Positions 42,623 to 51,759 are shown, numbered from the stretch's first letter. The stretch: DNA of 64,000 nt from Amycolatopsis thermophila (GCF_030814215.1 NZ_JAUSUT010000001.1:248001-312000); one strand, 5' to 3'. Program-made: numbers and translations. The notes: a model not told the origin generated them from the sequence alone.

Positions 42623-43633
42623 ATGCGTTCTCCACGTCCGCGTGCGCGCGGTTCTCTGCCGGCTCTCCTCCTGGGCGCGGTCCTCGCGCTCGCGGGCTGC
42701 GGCTCGTCCGCGGAGCAGAGCGCGACCGAGCCGGCGACCCCGGCGAGCGGTCGGTTCCCGGTCACCATCGCGACCGCGTTCGGTGACGTCACGATCCCCG
42801 CGCAGCCGAAGCGGGTCGTGGCGCTGGGTTGGGGTGACGCGGAGGTCGCGTTGACGCTCGGGGTGCAGCCGGTGGGGGCATCGGACTGGCTGCCGGTCGG
42901 CGGTGACGGCGTCGCCCCGTGGATGCCGCAGGACAAGCACTACACGACGGCGCCGACGATGCTGGGCACCCTCGAGGTGAGCGCCGAGCAGGTCGCCGCG
43001 CTCGACCCGGACCTCATCCTGGACACCCGCGCCGGCGGCGACAAAGCCCGTTACGACCAGCTCGCCGCACTCGGCGTCCCGGTGGTCGGCATCCCGGCCG
43101 GCGGCGAGGCCTACGCGACCACCTGGCAGCAGCAGCTCGACATGATCGGCAAGGCCCTCGGCCGGACCAGCGAGGCCGCGAAGGTGCAGTCCGACCTCGA
43201 CGCCAAGTTCCAGCAGGCCGCCGGCGCGCACCCGGAGTTCACCGGGAAGTCCGTGGCGGTCGGCGCCAAGATGGCCGGGTCCTACGGCGCCTACGTCAAC
43301 GGCGGCGCCCGCATCGAGTTCATGGAGCGCCTCGGCTTCACCCAGTCGCCCCAGGTGCAGGCACAGGCGAACGACAGCTTCTACATCACCGTCTCCCCGG
43401 AGCGGATGGACCTGTTCAACGCGGACCTGACCGTGATCTCGCCGATCGGGGTCAGCGCCGACGAGATCACCAAGGACCCGTTGTTCCAGGCGGTGCCCTC
43501 GGTCAAGGCCGGGCACGTGGTCGTCCTGTCGGACCAGACGGTCTCCCAGGCCTTCGCCAGCGCCACCCCGCTGGGCCTGAGCTACGCGATCGACCAGGTC
43601 GTGCCGATGATCACCGAGGCGATGGCGCGCTGA
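42623..43633 (+). CDS. Iron-siderophore ABC transporter substrate-binding lipoprotein
   Basis: A 336-residue FecB/FhuD-type receptor. The signal peptide ends in the lipobox LALAGC. The binding domain starts at FGDVTIPAQPKRVVALGWGD and has VAALDPDLILDTRAGG and VVLSDQTVSQAFASATPLGL. It binds a ferric siderophore outside the membrane and delivers it to the two permeases encoded next. An iron box lies upstream and GAGAGG precedes the ATG. Confidence 0.93.
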   Translation: MRSPRPRARGSLPALLLGAVLALAGCGSSAEQSATEPATPASGRFPVTIATAFGDVTIPAQPKRVVALGWGDAEVALTLGVQPVGASDWLPVGGDGVAPWMPQDKHYTTAPTMLGTLEVSAEQVAALDPDLILDTRAGGDKARYDQLAALGVPVVGIPAGGEAYATTWQQQLDMIGKALGRTSEAAKVQSDLDAKFQQAAGAHPEFTGKSVAVGAKMAGSYGAYVNGGARIEFMERLGFTQSPQVQAQANDSFYITVSPERMDLFNADLTVISPIGVSADEITKDPLFQAVPSVKAGHVVVLSDQTVSQAFASATPLGLSYAIDQVVPMITEAMAR

Positions 43634-43637
43634 CCCG

Positions 43638-44669
43638 GTGCTCCGCGAAACCACGACCGGCCTCCCCCGGCGCCGCCGGGCCCCGCTCGGCCTCGGCCTG
43701 GTCCTGGGCCTGGTGGCACTGGGGCTGGCCGTGGTGGGCAGCGTCGCGGTGGGAGCCAAGGGGCTCCCACCGTCGGTGGTCCTCGATGCCCTGCTGCACC
43801 ACGATCCGGCCGACCCGGACCACCTGATCATCTGGCAGGTCCGCGTCCCGCGCACGCTGGTGGGCCTCCTCGCCGGCGCCGCGCTCGGGCTGGCCGGCGT
43901 GATCATCCAGGGCGTCACCCGCAACCCGCTCGCCGACCCGGGCATCCTCGGCGTCAACGCGGGCGCGTCGCTGTGCGTCGTCGTCGCGATCAGCGTCGCC
44001 GGGATCGACTCGATGACCGGCTACGTCTGGTTCGCGTTCCTCGGGGCCGCGCTCGCCGCGGTGGTGGTCTACGGCGTCGGCTCGCTCGGCCGGGACGGCG
44101 CCACCCCGCTGAAGATTGCCCTGACCGGCGCCGCGTGCGAGGCCGCGTTCCGGTCCCTGACGACCGGCATCCTGGTCAGCGACAACGCCACCTACGAGCA
44201 GTTCCGCTTCTGGCAGGTCGGTTCGCTCGCCGGACGCGATGCGGCGGTCGTCACGCAGGCCCTGCCGTTCCTGATCGCCGGTTTCGTGCTGGCGCTGGCC
44301 TCCGCGCGGACCCTCAACGGGCTGGCCCTGGGCGACGACGTGGCCCGCGGCCTGGGCCAGAACGTCCCCGCCGGCCGGGCGCTGTGCGCCCTGGCGGTGG
44401 TCGTCCTGTGCGGCACGGCGACCGCGATGGCGGGTCCGATCGCGTTCGTCGGCCTGATGGTGCCGCACGCCGCGCGCCTGATCACCGGGCCGGACCACCG
44501 CTGGCTGCTGCCGTACTCGATGGTGCTGGCGCCGCTGGTGCTGCTGGTCGCCGACATCATCGGACGGCTGGTCGCGCAGCCCGGCGAGCTGCAGGTCGGG
44601 ATCGTCACCGCAGCGATCGGCGCGCCGGTGTTCATCGCGCTGGTCCGCCGGAAGCGCGTGCGCGGATGA
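43638..44669 (+). CDS. FecCD-type iron-siderophore permease (first)
   Basis: A 343-residue permease with about nine or ten membrane helices. VPRTLVGLLAGAALGLAGVI, RNPLADPGILGVNAGASL and AGPIAFVGLMVPHAARLI are family signatures. GTG at 43638 starts 4 nt after the receptor stop. Its stop overlaps the second permease gene (ATGA). Confidence 0.93.
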   Translation: MLRETTTGLPRRRRAPLGLGLVLGLVALGLAVVGSVAVGAKGLPPSVVLDALLHHDPADPDHLIIWQVRVPRTLVGLLAGAALGLAGVIIQGVTRNPLADPGILGVNAGASLCVVVAISVAGIDSMTGYVWFAFLGAALAAVVVYGVGSLGRDGATPLKIALTGAACEAAFRSLTTGILVSDNATYEQFRFWQVGSLAGRDAAVVTQALPFLIAGFVLALASARTLNGLALGDDVARGLGQNVPAGRALCALAVVVLCGTATAMAGPIAFVGLMVPHAARLITGPDHRWLLPYSMVLAPLVLLVADIIGRLVAQPGELQVGIVTAAIGAPVFIALVRRKRVRG

Positions 44670-45688
44670 CCACGGTGATGGCGGTGCAGCGGCGCACGGC
44701 GCGCCGGACCGCGGTCGTGACGCTGGTGCTGGCGGCCGCGGTGCTCGCGGTGTTCCTGCTGGCGCTGTCCATCGGGGACTTCCCGATCGCGTTGCCCGAC
44801 GTGGTGCGCACGCTGTTCGGCAACGGCACCGTGCGGGACAACTACATCGTGCTGCGGCTGCGGTTGCCGCGCGCGCTGGCGGGGCTGCTGGCCGGATTCG
44901 CGTTCGGGTTGTCCGGCGCGCTGTTCCAGCGGGTGCTGCGCAACCCGCTCGCCAGTCCCGACGTCATCGGCGTGACGGCAGGCTCCTCGCTGGCCGCGGT
45001 GCTGTGCCTGATCACGTTCGGCGTCACCGGGGCGATCGTGCCGGCCGCGGCGCTGGTGGGCGGGCTGGTCACGTCCGTCCTGATCTACGCGCTGGCCTGG
45101 CGCCGCGGCGTGACCGGGCACCGGCTCGTGCTGGTCGGCATCGGGGTCGCCGCGCTGGCGGCGAGTGCCATGTCCTACTTCCTGACCCGGTCCGACGTGC
45201 GGATCGCGACGCAGGCGTTGGTGTGGATCACGGGCAGCTTCGCCCGGGTCTCGTGGACCGAGGTGCGGATGGCCGCCGTGTTCCTGGTGGTGCTCGTGCC
45301 GGCCGCACTGCTGCTCGGGCGGGCGCTGTCGGTCCTGCAACTCGGCGACGACGCCGCGAAGGGCCTGGGGCTGCGCGTGGAACGGGTGCGGCTCGGCCTG
45401 CTGGCGCTGGCGGCCGAGCTGTGCGGGGTGGCGACGTCGGTCGGCGGTCCGATCGCGTTCGTGGCGCTGGTGTCCGGGCCGATCGCCACGCGCGTGCTGC
45501 GCACCGGGCGCCCCGGTCTGCTCCCGTCCGCGCTGGTCGGCGCGCTGATCACGCTGCTCGCGGATTTCGCCGCGCAGCACCTGCTCAGCGGCACCCACCA
45601 GCTACCGGTCGGCGTGGTCACCGGTGCCGTCGGGGCGCCCTACCTGCTGTTCCTGCTGGCCACGGCGAACCGGGGAGGACGTTCGTGA
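44666..45688 (+). CDS. FecCD-type iron-siderophore permease (second)
   Basis: A 340-residue permease with LPRALAGLLAGFAFGLSGAL, RNPLASPDVIGVTAGSSL and GGPIAFVALVSGPIATRVL. It forms a heterodimer with the first permease. It ends GTGA, with a GTG in position to start the ATPase gene, but no ATPase follows. Confidence 0.93.
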   Translation: MTTVMAVQRRTARRTAVVTLVLAAAVLAVFLLALSIGDFPIALPDVVRTLFGNGTVRDNYIVLRLRLPRALAGLLAGFAFGLSGALFQRVLRNPLASPDVIGVTAGSSLAAVLCLITFGVTGAIVPAAALVGGLVTSVLIYALAWRRGVTGHRLVLVGIGVAALAASAMSYFLTRSDVRIATQALVWITGSFARVSWTEVRMAAVFLVVLVPAALLLGRALSVLQLGDDAAKGLGLRVERVRLGLLALAAELCGVATSVGGPIAFVALVSGPIATRVLRTGRPGLLPSALVGALITLLADFAAQHLLSGTHQLPVGVVTGAVGAPYLLFLLATANRGGRS

Positions 45689-45768
45689 CCCGTGGGGCGC
45701 CCGTGCATGGCGCCCACGCGTTGCGGGGGCCTGGCCCGCGGGAGACAGCCGAGCTCACGGGCTGGTGA
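45685..45768 (+). pseudogene. Start remnant of the missing siderophore ATPase gene
   Basis: GTG at 45685 overlaps the permease stop exactly as expected for a coupled third gene. The frame encodes only 27 residues and ends at TGA 45766-45768, with no Walker motif. The rest of the ATPase gene appears to be deleted or replaced. Identity is inferred from position only. Confidence 0.45.
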
Positions 45769-46142
45769 CCAGCGCGGAGTACCAGCGCCACTCGCCCGGC
45801 CGCGACAGGCCCGGCAGGTCGGCACCGCCGGCGGCCCGCAGCAGCGGCCACAGGCGTCCGGCCTCACGCGGGGAACAGCCGCGCCCGGACCAGCGCGCAC
45901 AGCTCGCCCGGTGGCTGCCACGGCAATCCAGCCTGCGGTCAGTCCGTGCGTGTGCACCAGCGTCTCCACGATGCCCACGGCGGCGAAGCCCGCCAGGTCG
46001 CTGTGGTCGACGACGCCGACAGCGGCTACCTGGTGCGCGGCGTGCTGCACGGCGTGGTGTGCGCGGCCGTGCTGCTGGCCGCGGTCGCGGTGGCGTCCTC
46101 GCTCCGCCTGCGGCAGCGGCCGCACCTGAAGTTCGTGGGCCG
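45769..46142. other. Rearranged stretch with gene fragments
   Basis: Two protein-like fragments but no intact gene. On the minus strand a C-terminal piece reads LWPLLRAAGGADLPGLSRPG and ends near 45760. On the plus strand YLVRGVLHGVVCAAVLLAAV, a membrane helix with basic tail, ends at TAG 46144-46146. This fits a deletion junction beside the truncated importer operon. Confidence 0.4.
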
Positions 46143-47732
46143 CTAGCCCCCGCGGCCGGGTCCGCCGGTCAGGGTGGTCCACAGGCCGGCGTCGAAGTCC
46201 TCCAGGGGGAGGCGGCCGATCATGTACCGCACCGCGTATTCGATCTTGCCGCGCCAGCGGGCCGCGGCTTCTTCCGGGCTGCCGGAACGCAGTGCGGCCA
46301 GGATGCCGCCCGCGTCGTGGATCATGCGCGGCACGGCGCCGGTGTAGTCCAGGCCCAGGATCGAGATGAACATCCGCAGCTGAACGCCGAGCCGGTTGAA
46401 GTGCAGGGCCGTCCGGGGCAGATCGGCCGCCTCGGCCATCGCCTCCTGGAACGCCAGGTCGGCCTCGGCGGTCTCCTCCGCCTGTCCCGACCGCGCGCGG
46501 TCCCGCACCTCGGCCACCGCCTTCGCCACCGGCGTCAGCTCCCCTGGCCCGCGCGTGGCCAGTCTGCGCACCAGCAGCGATCCGAGCGCGGCCCGCGCGG
46601 CGTAGGTCTCCAGCACATCGCCTGCCCGCATCCGCGGGATGGCCGCGCCCCGGTTCGGCAACAGTTCGAGCAGCCCGTCCGCGGCGAGCGAGCGCAACGC
46701 CTCCCGCGCCGTAGCGCGCGAGACCCCGAGCCGGGCCGCCAGTGGCGCCTCCCGGATCCGTTCCCCGGGCTGAAACCTGCCCCGCGCGATCGACTCCCGC
46801 AGCACCGGCACCACCCGTTCGGCCGGCCTCGTGCCCGCCGCTACGGACCGGTGAAGACGGTCCTCGGGTGAGTCAGTGATGACGCGCCCCCGCGGCACCC
46901 ACGAGAACGGCGACGAGCGATCCCACGCCCGCAACGCACCGGTGAGATCGGCCAGGTCCCCGGTGTCCAGTCCGGGTGCGGTGAGGACCTGCTCGGCCTG
47001 CGCGTGCCACACCTCGGGCGCAACGACCAACGGCCGCAATCGCGTCTGGTGCGGCAACCAGCTCGCGTCCGCACCGGCCAGCAGCACCACCACTTGGCCG
47101 CGGGCCGGCACCGCCCGGTCGACCGCGACCAGGAACGCCCGCAACCCGGACGGCGCCGCGGCGGCGGACCGGGCGATCGCGACGGCGGCGAGCAGTGTCT
47201 GACTCCCGGTCCGCGCCACTTGCCGCGCCCGCCCGGACACCACCGCACCGCCGGCGTCACCGGCCAGGGCGAGGACGGCCGCGGTCCCGTCGAAGTAGAC
47301 CCCGGCCACGTGCCGGAACGCCGCCACCGCGGGCACACCCGCCACCGGCGGCCACAGCGAGCGCACGATCCGGCTCACGGTGCTCTGGCTCAGCCCCGTG
47401 GCCGCGGCCAGTGAGCGCGTCGACCACGGTCCACCGGGTGCCAGAAGGGTGGACAGGACCAGGGAGACACCGCCGTCCGCCACCGTCCGCGGACGCCCGC
47501 GCCGTCGCCGGTCGCCGAGCGCGGGCAGGCCGCCCGAGGCGAAGCGGTCCCGCCACCGCGTCACCACGTCCCGCGACACCCCCAGCGTCCGGGCCACCTC
47601 GGCGACGGTGGGCGCCGAAGCGCAGGCGAGCACGATCCGCGCTCGCGCCACCACCGCCTGCGGGCTCGACGGGCTGCCGACCACTCGCTCCAGTGCCGCC
47701 CGATCGGCCGCTCTCAATTCCAGAACCGCCAT
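46143..47732 (-). CDS. Fusion regulator: degenerate IS630 transposase + GntR/FCD
   Basis: A 529-residue unbroken frame. Residues 1-85 form an IS630-type HTH (VAEVARTLGVSRDVVTRWRD, GRPR linker), 100-130 a second HTH (GLSQSTVSRIVRSLWPP). Residues 140-285 follow the IS630 core (HVAGVYFDG, ADASWL, RAWDRSSPFSWVPRGRVI) but the catalytic acids are gone. Residues 300-365 are a GntR winged HTH (LAARLGVSRATAREALRSLA) and 370-510 an FCD domain in which expected metal His residues are partly replaced (AFQEAM, WRGKIE). It is divergent from the MFS/flavoenzyme operon and probably regulates it. Two DNA-binding modules in one chain are unusual. Confidence 0.8.
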   Translation of the reverse strand: MAVLELRAADRAALERVVGSPSSPQAVVARARIVLACASAPTVAEVARTLGVSRDVVTRWRDRFASGGLPALGDRRRRGRPRTVADGGVSLVLSTLLAPGGPWSTRSLAAATGLSQSTVSRIVRSLWPPVAGVPAVAAFRHVAGVYFDGTAAVLALAGDAGGAVVSGRARQVARTGSQTLLAAVAIARSAAAAPSGLRAFLVAVDRAVPARGQVVVLLAGADASWLPHQTRLRPLVVAPEVWHAQAEQVLTAPGLDTGDLADLTGALRAWDRSSPFSWVPRGRVITDSPEDRLHRSVAAGTRPAERVVPVLRESIARGRFQPGERIREAPLAARLGVSRATAREALRSLAADGLLELLPNRGAAIPRMRAGDVLETYAARAALGSLLVRRLATRGPGELTPVAKAVAEVRDRARSGQAEETAEADLAFQEAMAEAADLPRTALHFNRLGVQLRMFISILGLDYTGAVPRMIHDAGGILAALRSGSPEEAAARWRGKIEYAVRYMIGRLPLEDFDAGLWTTLTGGPGRGG

Positions 47733-47796
47733 CCCGCCAGCGTAGTCTCACTTCTGACTCAGCCCGGAAAAAAAGACCAGTTCGTCGTCGACACCG

Positions 47797-47806
47797 TTGT
47801 CTACAA
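47797..47806. promoter_or_regulatory. TTGTCTACAA dyad, candidate GntR operator
   Basis: TTGT-CT-ACAA lies in the divergent space between the fusion regulator and the MFS gene, 57 bp before the MFS start. TTGT-N-ACAA is the usual shape of FCD-type operators. The regulator is assigned by position. Confidence 0.45.
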
Positions 47807-47862
47807 AAATCGCGGTACCGATACTTCACCGCTATCCATCCAGCAGAGGCGAGGAGTACCGG

Positions 47863-49227
47863 ATGCGGCATTCGATCATCGACGCCGAACCGTACGGGAA
47901 GTTCCACCGGAAACTGTTCTTCCTGTCCGCGGGCGGGCCGTTCCTGGACGGCTACATCCTGAGCGTCGTCGGCGTGGCCATCGGCGGGGCGTCGGCCGAC
48001 CTCGGGCTGACCCCGGGGCAGGAAGGACTCGTGGGTGCGTCGGCACTGGTCGGCGTCCTGCTCGGCGGGCTGGTGTTCGGCTGGGTCACCGACCGCGTCG
48101 GCCGCCAGCTCATGTACACGATCGACCTGGTCGCGCTCGTGCTGTCCTCCGCACTGTGCCTGGTCGTGCCCGACGCGTGGTGGCTGATCGCCCTCCGCGT
48201 CGTCGCTGGCGTCGCGGTCGGCGCGGACTACCCGATCGCCACGTCCCTGCTCGCCGAATGGCTACCCGCGGACCGCCGCGGCCGCACCATGGGCGCGCTC
48301 GTCGCCGCGTGGTTTGTGGGCGCCGCGGCCGCCTACCTCGTCGGCTACGCGGTGACCGCGGTCGCCGGGGACGAACCGTGGCGCTGGATCCTGGCCAGCG
48401 GCGCGCTTCCCGGGATCATCATCCTGCTGGCCCGCCTGGGCACTCCCGAGTCGCCCCGGTGGCTGCTGCGCCACGGCCGGCGCGACGACGCCAGGGAAGC
48501 CATCCACAAGGCGTTCGGCCGCTACCCCACCGAGGCGGAACTGACCGTCCTCGCCGAACAGGAACCGCCTGCGAAGTCCCGCCTGTCCCGCGTCTTCACC
48601 GGCGGCTACCTGCGCCGCACCCTGTTCGCGGGCGGGTTCTGGCTCTGCCAGGTCGCACCCGCGTTCGCGATCATCACCTTCTACCCGGTCGTGCTCGGCG
48701 CCTACGGCTTCTCCAAGGGAGGCACCGCACTGCTGTGGTCCGCGGCGGTCACGCTGGTGACGATGGCCGGCTGTTTTCCGTGCATCCGGCTCGTCGAGTC
48801 GTGGGGCCGCCGTCCGGTGATCATCTGGACCTTCGTCGCCTCCGCGATCCCGCTGGCGGTGCTCGGCTTCTTCCCGGGACTGCCCGCCGTGCTCGCGATC
48901 GTCCTGTTCTCGGTGAACGCCCTCGCCCAGGGCGGCGGCAACATCCTGCAGTGGATCTACCCGACCGAACTGTTCCCCACCGACATCCGCGCCTCGGCCG
49001 TCGGCGTCGCCAGCGCGATCAGCCGGATCGGTGCGGCGGGGGGCACCTACCTGCTCCCCCTGAGCCTCGACCACCTCGGCCTCGGCCCGACCATGCTCAT
49101 CGGCGCCGCGATCGCCGTCATCGGCACGGTGATCTGCGTGCTGTGGGCGCCGGAGACGCGGGGCCAGGCCCTGCACGAGAGTTCCTCGACGACACCGGTG
49201 CGCCGGGCCCGGGAGACCGCGCGATGA
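47863..49227 (+). CDS. MFS transporter (sugar-porter/metabolite-proton type)
   Basis: A 454-residue transporter with 12 expected helices. DRVGRQLMY and ADRRGRTMGA are the A-type loops between helices 2-3 and PESPRWLL plus PETRG the sugar-porter signatures. ATG at 47863 follows GAGGAG; an upstream in-frame GTG overlaps the operator. It is translationally coupled (ATGA) to the flavoenzyme gene and probably imports its substrate. Confidence 0.9.
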   Translation: MRHSIIDAEPYGKFHRKLFFLSAGGPFLDGYILSVVGVAIGGASADLGLTPGQEGLVGASALVGVLLGGLVFGWVTDRVGRQLMYTIDLVALVLSSALCLVVPDAWWLIALRVVAGVAVGADYPIATSLLAEWLPADRRGRTMGALVAAWFVGAAAAYLVGYAVTAVAGDEPWRWILASGALPGIIILLARLGTPESPRWLLRHGRRDDAREAIHKAFGRYPTEAELTVLAEQEPPAKSRLSRVFTGGYLRRTLFAGGFWLCQVAPAFAIITFYPVVLGAYGFSKGGTALLWSAAVTLVTMAGCFPCIRLVESWGRRPVIIWTFVASAIPLAVLGFFPGLPAVLAIVLFSVNALAQGGGNILQWIYPTELFPTDIRASAVGVASAISRIGAAGGTYLLPLSLDHLGLGPTMLIGAAIAVIGTVICVLWAPETRGQALHESSSTTPVRRARETAR

Positions 49228-51263
49228 CCGACCCGCTGCTCACCCCGTTCCGCCTGAAGACCCTTACCCTGCGCAACCGCGTTGTCAGCACGTCGCACGA
49301 GCCCGGCTACGGCGTCCACGGCATGCCCGCCGACCGCTACCGCGCCTACCACGTCGAGAAGGCCCGCGGCGGGATCGCGCTGACCATGATCGGTGGCGGC
49401 GCCGTCGTGAGCCCGGACGCCACCCCCTCGTTCGCGAACCTGCGCATGGACTCCGACGACGTGGTCCCCTGGCTGCGGCGGCTGTCCGACGAGGTGCACG
49501 CCGAAGGCGCGGCGGTGATGACCCAGCTGACGCACCTCGGTCACCGCACCAGCAACCACAGCGGCGACTGGCTTCCCGTGCTGTCGGTGAGCGCCGTGCG
49601 CGAGCCCGCGCACCGCGCGTTCACCCGGGAAGCCGAACCGCACGACCTGCGCCGCATCGCCGCCGACTTCGCCAGTGCCGCCCTGCGCTGCCAGGACGGT
49701 GGCCTCGACGGTGTCGAACTGATGGCGTACGGGCACCTGCTCGACAGCTTCTGGTCGCCGGCGATGAACCGGCGCACCGACGGCTACGGCGGTGACCTGG
49801 ACGCCCGGATGCGCTTCCCGCTCGAGGTGATCGCGGCGGTGCGCGAGGCGGTCGGCAGCGACTTCGTGGTGGGGATCCGCATGGCCGTCGAGGAACGACG
49901 GCCCGGCGGGCTGACCGCCGAGGAGGGGCTGGAGATCGCCCGGCGCGTCGTGGACGCGGGCATCGACTTCATCAGTGTGATCCGCGGCCACATCTCGACC
50001 GAGAACGGCCTCTCGCACGTGATCCCGCCGATGGGCGAACGGTCGGCACCGCACCTGACGCTCGCCGGCGCGGTCCGCGCGCACGTCGGCGTGCCGGTGA
50101 TGCACGCGGCGCGCATCGCCGACCTGGCCACGGCCCGGTACGCGATCGCCGAGGGCCTGCTCGACCTGGTCGGCATGACCCGCGCGCACCTCGCCGACCC
50201 GCACCTGGTGCGGAAACTGCAGGCCGGGGAGGCCGACCGCATCCGGCCGTGCGTCGGGGCGAGCGCGTGCATCGACGCGGCCTACCTCGGCGAACCGGCC
50301 CACTGCGTGCACAACGCCTCGACGGGCCGGGAACTCCAGCTGCCGCACCGGATTCCGCCCGCACCGGCCGTCAAACGGGCGGTCGTCGTCGGTGCGGGCG
50401 TGGCCGGTCTGGAGGCGGCCCGCGTGCTCGCCGAGCGCGGGCACGACGTGACCGTGTTCGAGGCGGCCGACCAGCCCGGCGGACAGCTGCTGCTGGCCGC
50501 CAAGACCCCCCGGCGTCGTGACCTGGCCGGCATCGTGGACTGGCGCGTCGCCGAGCTGCGGCGGCTCGGGGTCGCGGTGAAGCTGAACCACTACGCCGAG
50601 GCCCGCGAGGTCCTCGAGCTGGAGCCGGACGTCGTGGTCGTCGCCACCGGCGGGACGCCCGACACGCGGTTCCTGGACGCGGGCGCGAACCTCGTGCACG
50701 ACACGTGGGACGTGCTCTCCGGCGCTGTCCGGCCGTCCGGTTCCGTGCTCGTCTACGACGACCACGGCGGCCATCCCGGCCTGGACGCGGTGGACGCGCT
50801 GCTGGACGCGGGCGCGGACGTGGAGTGGGTCAGTCCGGAAAGGACGATCGGGGTCGAGGTCGGCAGCGTCAACGCCCCGCCGTACCTGCGGCGCTTCACC
50901 GGCGACGGGGTGCGGGTCACACTGCTGCACCGGCTGACACGGGTCGAGCGGGACGGCAGCCGCCTGCGGGCGGTCTTCACCAGCGACCTCGCCGACACTG
51001 GCGCGGAGACGCTGACCCGCGTCGTCGACCACGTCGTGGTGGAACACGGGACGCTGCCCAACGCCGACCTTTACCACGACCTGGTGCCGCACTCGACGAA
51101 CCTCGGCGAGATCACCGTCGCCGAGCTGCTGGCCCGGCGGGAGCAGCCGGCCGGCCCGAACGCCGACGGCGCGTTCCGCCTCTACCGCATCGGCGACGCC
51201 GTGAGCAGCCGCAGCATCCACTCCGCCGTGCTGGACGCGTTCCGCCTCTGCGTCGCGGTGTGA
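49224..51263 (+). CDS. OYE-type flavoenzyme, N-methylproline demethylase / DgcA-like
   Basis: A 679-residue protein: N-terminal old-yellow-enzyme barrel with FMN (to about 370), a short cysteine cluster (PCVGASACID, HCVHN) and a C-terminal FAD/NAD domain (AVVVGAGVAGLEAARVLAER). SHEPGYGVHGMP, YHVEKARGGIALTMIGGG, GGLDGVELMAYGHLLDSFWS and MTRAHLADPHLV follow the DgcA/N-methylproline demethylase group more than 2,4-dienoyl-CoA reductase. That group oxidatively removes N-methyl groups from betaine-derived amino acids. It has fewer cluster cysteines than trimethylamine dehydrogenase. It is encoded with the MFS transporter. Confidence 0.85.
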   Translation: MTDPLLTPFRLKTLTLRNRVVSTSHEPGYGVHGMPADRYRAYHVEKARGGIALTMIGGGAVVSPDATPSFANLRMDSDDVVPWLRRLSDEVHAEGAAVMTQLTHLGHRTSNHSGDWLPVLSVSAVREPAHRAFTREAEPHDLRRIAADFASAALRCQDGGLDGVELMAYGHLLDSFWSPAMNRRTDGYGGDLDARMRFPLEVIAAVREAVGSDFVVGIRMAVEERRPGGLTAEEGLEIARRVVDAGIDFISVIRGHISTENGLSHVIPPMGERSAPHLTLAGAVRAHVGVPVMHAARIADLATARYAIAEGLLDLVGMTRAHLADPHLVRKLQAGEADRIRPCVGASACIDAAYLGEPAHCVHNASTGRELQLPHRIPPAPAVKRAVVVGAGVAGLEAARVLAERGHDVTVFEAADQPGGQLLLAAKTPRRRDLAGIVDWRVAELRRLGVAVKLNHYAEAREVLELEPDVVVVATGGTPDTRFLDAGANLVHDTWDVLSGAVRPSGSVLVYDDHGGHPGLDAVDALLDAGADVEWVSPERTIGVEVGSVNAPPYLRRFTGDGVRVTLLHRLTRVERDGSRLRAVFTSDLADTGAETLTRVVDHVVVEHGTLPNADLYHDLVPHSTNLGEITVAELLARREQPAGPNADGAFRLYRIGDAVSSRSIHSAVLDAFRLCVAV

Positions 51264-51443
51264 TCCACGGGGAGGGCGGGCGGCACTCGCCGTCCGCCCT
51301 CCGAAAGTCGTGGGCTGAACGGAGCCACTTCTTCCTGCTGCCGACGTTCCAGTGGCCAGTTTGCGACAGACATCTTCCTACCGTGCGCAAAAGTGGTTAG
51401 TTTCCCAGAGCATCCGTTGCCCGCTGCTGGGAGGCAGAGATCA

Positions 51444-51482
51444 ATGGTGATCCGTTCCCGAACCGCGCAGGTCGAGCGGTGA
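51444..51482 (+). CDS. Possible 12-residue leader peptide
   Basis: ATG at 51444, nine nt after GGGAGG, encodes MVIRSRTAQVER and stops at TGA 51480-51482, overlapping the GTG start of the LuxR-type gene (GTGA). The better ribosome site belongs to this mini-frame, so the downstream start may rely on coupling. It may have no function as a peptide. Confidence 0.4.
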   Translation: MVIRSRTAQVER

Positions 51483-51703
51483 CCGCCACGCTCGACGAAC
51501 CCCTCAGATCCACCGTCCTGAACGAGCAGGAACGCGCCGTGCTGGCGCTGCTCGCGGACGGGCTGCCGATCGAGGCGGTGGCCCGGCGGCTCAACCTGTC
51601 CAAACGCACGGTGCAGCGCCGGATCCGGCGGATCTGCGACCGGCTGGACGTCCACGCGCCGATCCAGGCCGTGGTGTGGGCCGCCCGGCGCGGGCTCATC
51701 TGA
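51479..51703 (+). CDS. Stand-alone LuxR-type HTH protein (left flank)
   Basis: A 74-residue protein that is nearly all HTH: LNEQERAVLALLADGLPIEA, then ARRLNLSKRTVQRRIRRICD. No sensor or receiver domain is present. Its C-terminus (DRLDVHAPIQAVVWAARRGLI region) is very like that of the gene at 59022-59231. It lies 57 bp before the sugar-oxidation operon and may regulate it. Confidence 0.8.
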   Translation: MTATLDEPLRSTVLNEQERAVLALLADGLPIEAVARRLNLSKRTVQRRIRRICDRLDVHAPIQAVVWAARRGLI

Positions 51704-51759
51704 CGTGCGGTGCGACCACCGCAACGGCAAGGCAAATCCGACGCTAGGCGAGGGATGGT

